Below are positions 1-5,510 of a stretch of 5,510 nucleotides of DNA, piece by piece. A model generated the notes under the pieces. It was given only the letters and a program-made list of their open reading frames with translations, made no database searches and was not told the DNA's origin. The stretch lies in NCBI GenBank assembly GCA_036566745.1, contig DATCVR010000376.1, forward strand, positions 1 to 5,510, written 5' to 3'. The stretch is from DATCVR01 sp036566745. GTDB lineage: Bacteria > Actinomycetota > Actinomycetes > Jiangellales > Jiangellaceae. A program made the translations under genes and the position numbers. Numbering within the stretch: position 1 is the first letter of the stretch; each line of letters starts with the position of its first letter.

Positions 1-204
1 GTAGCGCACGACGCGGTAGAGGAACTGGCGGTTCTGACGGGCGATGTCCACGCACTCGGGGAACTCCCTCACCGTGGCGAGGATGAACTCCCGGTCGATC
101 TCGAAGTTGTCCCTGCCGCCCAGCATCCACCCATAGGCGCGTGCGGAGGTGGGTCTATCGAACGGGATCGAGGAGATGCCAAACCGCTCTTCGTCCATCG
201 CCAT
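1..204 (-). CDS. DUF574-family SAM-dependent methyltransferase, N-terminal part
   Basis: The 68 visible residues start MAMDEERFGISSIPFDRP and contain the blocks ARAYGWMLGGRDNFEIDRE and ARQNRQFLYRVVRY. This is the typical N-terminus of the actinobacterial S-adenosylmethionine-dependent methyltransferase family DUF574 (Methyltransf_19), whose members begin with a P-S-x-A-R-x-Y-[DG]-x-[LM]-L-G-G-[KR]-D-N-[FY] block followed by an R-x-N-R-x-F-L block. The catalytic Rossmann domain lies outside the window. The start at 204 is preferred over the in-frame ATG at 198 because GGGAG (211-215) sits 6 nt upstream of it. The gene runs off the left edge. The substrate is not known for this family. The unrecognised gene 257-706 lies 52 nt upstream on the same strand, so the two may be co-transcribed. 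Confidence 0.85.
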   Translation of the reverse strand, partial: MAMDEERFGISSIPFDRPTSARAYGWMLGGRDNFEIDREFILATVREFPECVDIARQNRQFLYRVVRY

Positions 205-256
205 CCGGCGCTCCCGCCTCACGCAGCACTATTGGGCATCGATCCAACCGGCGACA

Positions 257-706
257 TTAGGCACCACCGAGGCCGACTGAAAGTGACACCCGGGGAACGG
301 TCGACTGCCCCACCTGCATTTCCAGGTCAGAATCCCATTTGCTCCCCTCTCGCAGGAACGCGACTTCGCCGAATCGGTCATAGTTGGTACTGTCATTCGT
401 GACCGGCTTACGGAGGTGTTCGGCGCGAGAATCGTGACTCGATCTCAGCCCTGGATGCGCTTCCATCGCAATCCCGCATCGCCACTGAACTACGTTCTCA
501 TATTTGTTCAGAAGTGCGCAAGCACGATTCACTAAGTGGTTTGCTGCCAAAAAAGTAAGGTGTATCTGATCCCTCACTTCGCGGGCGGCGACGACTTGTC
601 GTTTCGCATAGGAACGCGCGATAACAAGCTCTATACTATGAAGCGTCGCCACGGAATTATGCGGCATCGATAAGTTGCATTCAGTAATGTCTTGCTGAGG
701 CAGCAT
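257..706 (-). CDS. hypothetical protein, unrecognised, AT-rich gene
   Basis: An open frame of 149 codons from the ATG at 706, or 160 from the ATG at 739. I prefer 706 because GGAG (714-717) lies 7 nt upstream, whereas I see no ribosome binding site before 739. I do not recognise the family. The protein looks soluble, with no signal peptide or membrane segment. The N-terminal half is probably helical (around VVAAREVRDQIHLTF). The C-terminal half is polar and charged (NKYENVVQW, HPGLRSSHDSRAEHLRK, YDRFGEVAFLREGSKWDSD) with a composition that reads like a real folded protein. Codon use is unlike the rest of the window: many codons end in A or T (AAA, TTA, ATA, CAT), suggesting transfer from a lower-GC source. 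It ends 52 nt before the methyltransferase gene. A spurious frame is still possible. Confidence 0.5.
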   Translation of the reverse strand: MLPQQDITECNLSMPHNSVATLHSIELVIARSYAKRQVVAAREVRDQIHLTFLAANHLVNRACALLNKYENVVQWRCGIAMEAHPGLRSSHDSRAEHLRKPVTNDSTNYDRFGEVAFLREGSKWDSDLEMQVGQSTVPRVSLSVGLGGA

Positions 707-736
707 CACACAACTCCGATTCTCAATATGATGACT

Positions 737-755
737 CATCTAGCAATACTAGATG
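737..755. promoter_or_regulatory. perfect 7-bp inverted repeat, possible operator
   Basis: CATCTAG (737-743) and CTAGATG (749-755) are exact reverse complements separated by CAATA. The repeat lies just upstream of the 706 start of the unrecognised gene and abuts a second inverted repeat at 762-780. On the minus strand it overlaps TAGTAT, which fits the loose actinobacterial -10 pattern TANNNT. Spacing and symmetry suit a dimeric repressor site, but no regulator is visible here, so the role is inferred. Confidence 0.35.
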
Positions 756-761
756 CTGGCT

Positions 762-780
762 GCCAACATAGAATGTTGGC
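762..780. promoter_or_regulatory. perfect 8-bp inverted repeat, operator or small hairpin
   Basis: GCCAACAT (762-769) and ATGTTGGC (773-780) are exact reverse complements with a 3-nt spacer (AGA). No T-run follows on either strand, so a terminator is less likely than a protein-binding site. It sits between the divergent starts of the unrecognised minus-strand gene (706) and the plus-strand ligase remnant (949), 6 nt from the neighbouring inverted repeat. Confidence 0.35.
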
Positions 781-800
781 GCTAAGGGCCGACAAATAGG

Positions 801-830
801 TTAGTGAAATGGCGCAATGTCCGCTACAAT
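801..830 (+). promoter_or_regulatory. possible promoter toward the ligase remnant
   Basis: TACAAT (825-830) matches the sigma-70 -10 consensus at 5 of 6 positions. The best -35 candidate is the weak TTAGTG (801-806), 18 nt upstream. It points into the plus-strand ligase remnant. The local AT-richness raises the chance of a fortuitous match. Confidence 0.2.
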
Positions 831-848
831 TAAGCGTGGACTTGAGGC

Positions 849-895
849 CAGGGCTCCAGCGCCCTGATAGGCTCTGGGTTCTGCGGATAACCCGG
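849..895 (+). other. two consecutive small hairpins in the leader of the ligase remnant
   Basis: CAGGGC (849-854) pairs with GCCCTG (861-866) around a 6-nt loop. Shortly after, GGGTT (876-880) pairs with AACCC (889-893), extendable by a wobble and one more pair. No T-run follows. They lie between the putative promoter and the ATG at 949. They could be a structured leader or remains of an inserted element; I do not recognise either. Frame 871-948 is open and in phase with the ligase but has no convincing start. Confidence 0.2.
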
Positions 896-948
896 AAAGG
901 CTCGCCATCCTCGACGAAGCCCGCACGGCTGACCTCGCGCAGGACCCG

Positions 949-1288
949 ATGCCGCGGGCAGTGGAGCCTATGGCGGCCACGCTCGCCGCGACCGTGGCTC
1001 CCGATGATGAGCGGTGGGGCTTCGAGACAAAGTGGGACGGCCTGCGCGCTTTCGGTTACGCCGACGACGGCGGGCTGCGGTTGACCAGACGCACGCTGCG
1101 CGACGTCACTGCCCAGTCCTCCGAGCTGCACGCCTTGGCCGACACCCTGCCAGGCCGAAGGGTCGTGCTCGACGGCGAGATTGTCGCCCTCGACGACAAA
1201 GGCCCGGCCCAGCCTCCAACGCCTGACCCGGCGTCTGCGCGCCGAGGTGCCGGTGACTCATGTGGTGTTCGACATTCGATCGGTCGAC
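949..1288 (+). pseudogene. ATP-dependent DNA ligase (LigD/LigC-type adenylation domain), frameshifted and truncated
   Basis: The first frame gives MPRAVEPMAATLA, then ERWGFETKWDGLRA, where K28 of KWDG is the lysine that would take the AMP (motif I). It continues to VVLDGEIVALDDKG, with DGEIV as motif III at residues 75-79. The frame then derails. In the next frame over, homology resumes as RPSLQRLTRRLRAEVPVTHV followed by VFDI, exactly what should follow. Removing one C from the CCC at 1203-1205 restores LDDKGRPSLQRL, so this is a one-base insertion. Motif Ia, normally S-R-N-G-R-D, reads R-R-T-L-R-D, also degenerate. Homology stops near 1276-1288; the rest of the catalytic domain and the OB-fold are missing. 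A short AGGA lies 4 nt before the ATG. An intact gene would act in end-joining or repair; this one cannot be functional as read. Confidence 0.85.
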
Positions 1289-1351
1289 GCTCCCCTTGAA
1301 CGTGCGGATCCCCTGATCGGTCCAGTTGATCAAGCTGATGTACGTGGGCAT
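1277..1351 (-). pseudogene. GYD-domain protein, N-terminal fragment
   Basis: Read on the minus strand from 1351, the first 25 codons give MPTYISLINWTDQGIRTF followed by KGSVDRS. This is the characteristic opening of GYD-domain proteins (small proteins of about 100 residues, function unclear). The start is well preserved, with GGAGGTGA (1358-1365) 6 nt upstream of the ATG. After DRS the family resemblance ends and the frame reads through antisense ligase sequence, so the gene has lost about three quarters of its length. The break coincides with the end of ligase homology on the other strand. The residual frame continues to about 1106 but makes no recognisable protein. Confidence 0.7.
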
Positions 1352-1542
1352 CGCAGCTCACCTCCGGTGATGTTCGTTGCCGACATCGTCGCTCCGGGGC
1401 GCGGCGACGATCCTCACGCTACGACGCGGTCACGGCCTTGGGAACGCCTTCCTGGCACTGCGCGCCATCGGCGTGGGCGCACGAGCCGGCATCCTCTGCC
1501 CCGATGTGCCGATCCAGACGGCTGGCGCAGCGCGAACGACAC
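1352..1542. other. region without a supported gene, former upstream region of the GYD gene
   Basis: About 190 nt between the GYD start and the hairpin at 1543. It carries the GYD ribosome binding site and an 8-bp perfect inverted repeat, ATCGTCGC (1385-1392) and GCGACGAT (1404-1411), with an 11-nt spacer, which could be an operator or hairpin of that gene. Frames are open on the plus strand and one gives NAFLALRAIGVGARAGIL, which looks protein-like, but I cannot assign it to a family. It may be another gene scrap. Confidence 0.4.
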
Positions 1543-1580
1543 CAGGGGCGGGGTCACCGTGGATGGTGACCCCGCCCCTG
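1543..1580 (-). terminator. strong hairpin terminator of the surface-protein gene
   Basis: A perfect 16-bp stem: 1543-1558 (beginning CAGGGGCGGGG) pairs with 1565-1580 (ending CCCCGCCCCTG) around the 6-nt loop GTGGAT. It starts 24 nt past the stop codon of the minus-strand surface-protein gene. There is no real U-tract, which is common for high-GC actinobacterial terminators. Being symmetric, it may also block transcription coming from the decayed region to the left. Confidence 0.8.
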
Positions 1581-1603
1581 TGCTCGTGCTCGGGTGTCGG
1601 CGA

Positions 1604-3037
1604 CTACGCCTCGTGCCGGCCCGGTCGGCGGCTCAGCGTCGCCGCGGCTGCCGTCACCAGGACCGCGCCCACGAGCGCGAGCACGGTGGGGTCGGCGCCG
1701 GTGTCGGGGAGCTCGTCGGTGGGGCTGGGCGACGGAGTGGGCTCCTCGGTGGGCTCGTCCGACGGCTCCTCGGTGGGAGAAGGCTCATCGGTGGGCTCGT
1801 CGGTGGGCTCCGGAGTCTGCGTCGGCTCCTCCGTCGGCTCGGGAGGCTCGGTGGGCTCCGGGGAGTCGGTCGGCGTGGGAGTCTCCGTGGGCTCCGGCGG
1901 CTCCGGCGGCTCCGTGGGCTCGGTCGGCGTCGGTGTGGGCGACGGCGTGGAGCAGGGGGCGTCCGGGGCGACGATGTCGATGCCCTTGTGGACGAGATCC
2001 TGCGGCGGGCTGCCCTGGCTGGCGTGCATCACGTCGATCGGCACCCGGCCGCACTCGGCGTTGCCGTCGTCGACGGCGTGCTTGTCCGGCGTCGACACGA
2101 TGCCCGGGCCGTCGACCCACGCGCCCTCGATGTTGACCGGCGAGTACGGGCGGACCCGCAGGTCGGAGCCGTCGAGGGTGGTGAGCGTGGTCTGGTTCTG
2201 GTCGTTGTGGTGCGCGATGACGAACGACTCGAGCTCGTCGGAGTACTGCCAGTCGGCCGAGAAGGCGTTGGCGACCGAGAAGCTGCGGGAGTTCTCGGGG
2301 GTGTGCGGCTGCCATCCGTCGGCGGTGAAGACCTCGACGCCCGAGGCGAACGTCGGGTCGGCGGAGCGCCAGGCGAACTGTCCGGCGCCGTTCTCGGGCA
2401 GCGCGCCCGCACCGGTCGTGTCGGTGAAGATCAGGTAGAACCGGCCGTCCAGGAACACCGCGCTGGGCTGTCCGGCGCCGTAGTCATTGCCGGTGTCCTG
2501 CTGGTGTGCGGCTGTGATGATCGGCTCCGAGCCGAGCCGCTCCCAGGTCAGTCCGTCGCCGCTGCGGGCGACGCCGATGGTGGTCTCGCCGTCGTTGACC
2601 GCGGCGCCGTAGTACATGTAGTAGGTGCCGTCGGCCACGACCACCGAGGGGTCGCAGGTGTGCTGGCTGTCGAAGCCACCGTTGCCGGTGCCCTCGAAGA
2701 CGATCAGCGGGTCGCCGCCGTCGGGTGCGGTGAACGGGCCGTTGAGATTCGGCGACTCGGCGTACAGGATGTCGTCGCCAGGAACGGCCCCCTGGGGGTC
2801 CTGAGCGCAGTACCACATGCGGTACCGGCCGCCGTCGGCCAGCACGCCGGGTGCGTACTCGTAGGCCGCGTCGCCACCGGTGAGTGGACCGGAGGGCGCG
2901 CGGTAGTTGTCGGCCCCGAGCGGTTCTTCGGCGGAGGCCGGGGCGGCGGTGGACATGAGCAACGTGGTGCCGACCGCGACGACCCCACCGGCGAGGTGGG
3001 TCAGGCGGCGGCGCACCGATGGTGCCTTGCGGGTCAT
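1604..3037 (-). CDS. secreted LPXTG-anchored protein with GH43/GH32-like five-bladed beta-propeller
   Basis: A 477-residue surface protein. Residues 1-36 are a Sec signal peptide: charged RKAPSVRRR, hydrophobic core, then APASA before EEP. Residues about 40-362 carry repeated blade motifs: APGVLADGGRYRMWY, CDPSVVVADGTYYMYYGA, GQPSAVFLDGRFYLIF and EGAWVDGPGIV. This is the pattern of the GH43/GH32/GH62/GH130 five-bladed propeller superfamily. D129 in CDPSVV and E304 in IEGAW are candidate acidic active-site residues, but this is inferred. Four cysteines (C77, C128, C329, C362) could form two disulfides. Residues 363-442 are a Pro/Thr/Glu stalk; 443-447 is LPDTG, followed by a hydrophobic segment and RRPGRHEA, a sortase signal. 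It probably binds or cleaves an extracellular glycan at the cell wall; the substrate is unknown. The start at 3037 is chosen over 3103 because AGAGG (3044-3048) lies 6 nt upstream and the signal peptide follows directly. Confidence 0.85.
   Translation of the reverse strand: MTRKAPSVRRRLTHLAGGVVAVGTTLLMSTAAPASAEEPLGADNYRAPSGPLTGGDAAYEYAPGVLADGGRYRMWYCAQDPQGAVPGDDILYAESPNLNGPFTAPDGGDPLIVFEGTGNGGFDSQHTCDPSVVVADGTYYMYYGAAVNDGETTIGVARSGDGLTWERLGSEPIITAAHQQDTGNDYGAGQPSAVFLDGRFYLIFTDTTGAGALPENGAGQFAWRSADPTFASGVEVFTADGWQPHTPENSRSFSVANAFSADWQYSDELESFVIAHHNDQNQTTLTTLDGSDLRVRPYSPVNIEGAWVDGPGIVSTPDKHAVDDGNAECGRVPIDVMHASQGSPPQDLVHKGIDIVAPDAPCSTPSPTPTPTEPTEPPEPPEPTETPTPTDSPEPTEPPEPTEEPTQTPEPTDEPTDEPSPTEEPSDEPTEEPTPSPSPTDELPDTGADPTVLALVGAVLVTAAAATLSRRPGRHEA
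1712..1951 (-). repeat. imperfect tandem repeats encoding the Pro/Thr/Glu wall-spanning stalk
   Basis: Residues 363-442 of the surface protein consist almost only of P, T, E, S and D in short units such as EPT, EPPE, DEPTDEP and EEPSDEP. On the plus strand this appears as repeated tcggtgggctc-like units. Such acidic Pro/Thr stalks push the folded domain through the peptidoglycan in sortase-anchored proteins. The DNA repeats may vary in number between strains. Confidence 0.8.
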
Positions 3038-3164
3038 GGAGTACCTCTGAGGTTGCGATGTCACGGGCGCCCGAAGGTGTGCCGGTACAGCTCGGTTCGG
3101 CACTCCGTCGGGTCGATCACCGCAGCAGCGTAGGAGCGAGAGGCATCGGGCGTGCTTCAGATCT

Positions 3165-3191
3165 GCTTCACCGGCCGAGCGTGGGTGAAGC
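3165..3191 (-). terminator. possible hairpin terminator after the DUF4032 gene
   Basis: GCTTCACC (3165-3172) and GGTGAAGC (3184-3191) form a perfect 8-bp stem with an 11-nt loop, beginning 30 nt past the stop of the DUF4032 gene. There is no U-tract. The rest of the 3038-3221 gap should hold the promoter of the surface-protein gene, but I see no clear -35/-10 pair there apart from the ribosome binding site at 3044-3048. Confidence 0.4.
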
Positions 3192-3221
3192 GGAGGTCAC
3201 CGGGTGGGGTCCGGACCGGCG

Positions 3222-4490
3222 TCAGCCGAGCTGGTCCCAGGGGACGCGGAACGGCTGGGTCTCGTCGTCCGAGCCGGACGTCTCCCCGAGGATCGCCATC
3301 TCGTCCGGCTTGTGACGCAGCACGGTCTCGACGTAGTCGCGCGCGGACTCCAGCCGCCCCACCTCGTGACCGGCCCGCTCGGACAGGTACCACCGGTGCT
3401 CGATGACCTCGTGGTAGATCTCCGGGGCCTCGAGCTTGCCGCGCAGCTCGCGGGGGATGATCCGCATCACCGGCTCGAAGCAGTGGACCACCCAGGAGTT
3501 GGCGACGATCTCCTCGTCCTCGCCCTGCTGGTCGGTCTCGGCGGCGTAGGCGTCGAGGTCGTTGAGCAGCCTGCGGGCCTGGTTCTCCTGGGCGTCGATG
3601 CCGGTCAGTCGCAGCAGCCTGCGGGAATGGTGCCCGGGGTCGACGACCTTCGGCTGCACGCGCACCGTCCGGCCGCCGATGTCGGTGACGATGTCGAGCT
3701 CGGCGACGTCGAAGCCGAGCTCGTTGAGCCGCTCGACCCGGCGCCCGATCCGCCAGCGCTCGTTGACGTCGAAGGCCTCCCAGTCGGTGAGCTCCGCCCA
3801 CAGCGCTTCGTACCGCTCGACCACGAGGTCGCTGGTGGCGATCGGGTCGACGGTGTCGTCGAGGTGCCCGGCAGCGTGGAGGTCCATCATCTCGCCGGCG
3901 ATGTTGACGCGGGCGTTGTCGAGGTCGTGTGCGCGCTGGCCGTCGCTGAGGCGGTCGTGGAGGTCGCCGGTCTCGGCGTCCACGAGATACGCCGCGAAGG
4001 CGCCGGCGTCGCGGCGGAACAGCGTGTTCGACAGCGAGCAGTCGCCCCAGTAGAAGCCGGTGAGGTGGAGGCGGGCGAGCAGGACGACGAGCGCGTCGAT
4101 GAGCCGGTCGACGGTGTCCCGCCGCATCATTCGGGCGAACAGCGCCCGATACGGCAGGGAGAACTGGAGGTGGCGGGTGACCAGGACGGAGTCGAGCGGT
4201 GTGCCGTCGGGAGCCTCGCGGCCGCTGACCACGCCCACCGCGGTCACGGCCGGGACGTTGAGTCGCTGGAGATCGCGCAGCAAGCGGTACTCGCGGTCGG
4301 CGAAGGACTGGACGATCTCCTTCAGCGCGTAGACCTGGCCGTCCAGCCGGGTGAACCTCACGACGTGGCGGGAGATCCCGCGGGGGAGCGCGACGAGGTA
4401 CCACTCGGGCCATTCCTCGAGCGGCATGTCCCACGGCAGGTCCAGCAGCGCCTGCTGCTCATGAGGTGAGGCGAGGATCCGAAGCTCCAC
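3222..4490 (-). CDS. DUF4032 protein with kinase-like (LPS-kinase-type) domain
   Basis: A 422-residue cytosolic protein from a GTG start. The N-terminal two thirds have protein-kinase-like landmarks. These are the lysine of VYALKEI (K57) and a helix glutamate in DREYRLL (E67). The catalytic loop is HLTGFYWGDCSLSNTLF, with D150 and N155 as the expected catalytic and metal ligands, and VDAETGD (D171) stands in place of DFG. The C-terminal part, around VVDPGHHSRRLLRLTGIDA to HEVIEHRWYLSERAG, matches the DUF4032 family as I know it. All key residues are present, so phosphotransfer is plausible, but the substrate is unknown. The GTG at 4490 is preferred over the ATG at 4583: AGAGGA (4498-4503) lies 7 nt upstream, and the 31 extra residues are low-complexity (SASGGGH, QPTGPSNPGSP). 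It sits directly downstream of the sugar ABC ATPase gene on the same strand, but behind a terminator hairpin. Confidence 0.85.
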   Translation of the reverse strand: MELRILASPHEQQALLDLPWDMPLEEWPEWYLVALPRGISRHVVRFTRLDGQVYALKEIVQSFADREYRLLRDLQRLNVPAVTAVGVVSGREAPDGTPLDSVLVTRHLQFSLPYRALFARMMRRDTVDRLIDALVVLLARLHLTGFYWGDCSLSNTLFRRDAGAFAAYLVDAETGDLHDRLSDGQRAHDLDNARVNIAGEMMDLHAAGHLDDTVDPIATSDLVVERYEALWAELTDWEAFDVNERWRIGRRVERLNELGFDVAELDIVTDIGGRTVRVQPKVVDPGHHSRRLLRLTGIDAQENQARRLLNDLDAYAAETDQQGEDEEIVANSWVVHCFEPVMRIIPRELRGKLEAPEIYHEVIEHRWYLSERAGHEVGRLESARDYVETVLRHKPDEMAILGETSGSDDETQPFRVPWDQLG

Positions 4491-4599
4491 AGATCCATCC
4501 TCTCGCACCCTCTGTGGTGATCCTGGATTTGATGGACCGGTTGGCTGGCGAACCGCCGAATGGCCCCCGCCGGACGCAGACACGGGGCAGGACGACGAA

Positions 4600-4641
4600 A
4601 GGGCCGGGACCCCGCCGCGGCTGCGACGGTGTCCCGGCCCT
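4600..4641 (-). terminator. hairpin terminator after the ABC transporter ATPase gene
   Basis: AGGGCCGGGAC (4600-4610) and GTCCCGGCCCT (4631-4641) form a perfect 11-bp GC-rich stem around a 20-nt loop. On the minus strand the stem ends in a short T-run (TTTCGTCG), as expected for intrinsic termination. It begins 20 nt after the ATPase stop codon. The stretch 4491-4599 between it and the DUF4032 start should hold that gene's own promoter; no strong consensus is visible. Confidence 0.8.
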
Positions 4642-4661
4642 CTGCCTGGAGCGGAGCGGGA

Positions 4662-5510
<849 letters not shown>

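Noticed and set aside
736..1131. A 131-codon minus-strand frame opposite the ligase remnant.
   Set aside because: It is antisense to the ligase motifs for much of its length. The piece GFVEDGEPFRVIRRTQSLSG looks faintly protein-like, but I could not tie it to any family or transposase.
1377..1540. A possible P-type ATPase or other enzyme scrap (ALRAIGVGARAGIL) on the plus strand.
   Set aside because: The resemblance is short and lacks any diagnostic motif; chance is a sufficient explanation.
737..1580. An insertion sequence spanning the odd region, bounded by the inverted repeats.
   Set aside because: The repeats at 737-780 and 1543-1580 do not match each other, no target duplication is seen, and no transposase motif is present between them.
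1181..3133. A 650-codon open frame on the plus strand with Gly/Arg/Leu-rich repeats.
   Set aside because: It lies antisense to the surface-protein gene, and its repeats (GGLVGGLRSLRRLLRR) are just the complement of the Pro/Thr/Glu stalk. Only its first about 30 codons carry meaning, as the downstream frame of the broken ligase.
3204..4469. A 421-codon plus-strand frame and a 425-codon minus-strand frame over the DUF4032 gene.
   Set aside because: Both are shadow frames of a high-GC gene: one is antisense, the other is Arg/Pro-rich and out of phase. Neither has recognisable motifs, while the DUF4032 frame has clear kinase-like landmarks.
4491..4583. N-terminal extension of the DUF4032 protein to the ATG at 4583.
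   Set aside because: The extra 31 residues are low-complexity, and the GTG at 4490 has a well-spaced AGAGGA, so this stretch is more likely the promoter and leader region.

Overview
High-GC sequence with actinobacterial gene families: an N-terminal DUF574-type SAM methyltransferase, a GYD-domain start, an LPXTG-anchored secreted protein with a Pro/Thr/Glu stalk, a DUF4032 kinase-like protein and an MsiK/UgpC-type sugar ABC ATPase. A Nocardioidaceae-like or related high-GC Gram-positive is the best guess; the sequence does not fix the genus.

The window has two parts. Positions 1 to about 1540 look like an accessory, partly decayed region. It holds the 5' end of a DUF574 methyltransferase gene (minus strand, running off the window), then an unrecognised 149-aa gene upstream of it on the same strand. 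The DNA there is unusually AT-rich (about 46% GC by hand count over 601-780). A pair of perfect inverted repeats follows in front of that gene. Next comes a broken ATP-dependent DNA ligase gene (plus strand) with a one-base frameshift. It ends abruptly at a junction with the first 25 codons of a GYD-domain gene on the opposite strand. The stretch from there to a strong hairpin at 1543-1580 has no gene I can support.

Positions 1543-5510 look like an ordinary, well-kept chromosomal segment, with every gene on the minus strand. In transcription order they are: the sugar ABC transporter ATPase (5' end outside the window), a hairpin terminator, a DUF4032 protein with a kinase-like fold, a smaller hairpin, and a secreted, sortase-anchored five-bladed-propeller protein related to GH43/GH32-type glycosidases, closed by a 16-bp perfect hairpin. 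The surface protein and the ATPase could both serve carbohydrate use, but each gene is separated by its own hairpin and intergenic gap, so they are probably separate transcription units.

I found no RNA gene, CRISPR array or intact mobile element. The most noteworthy feature is the tail-to-tail fusion of two truncated genes at about 1277-1288.
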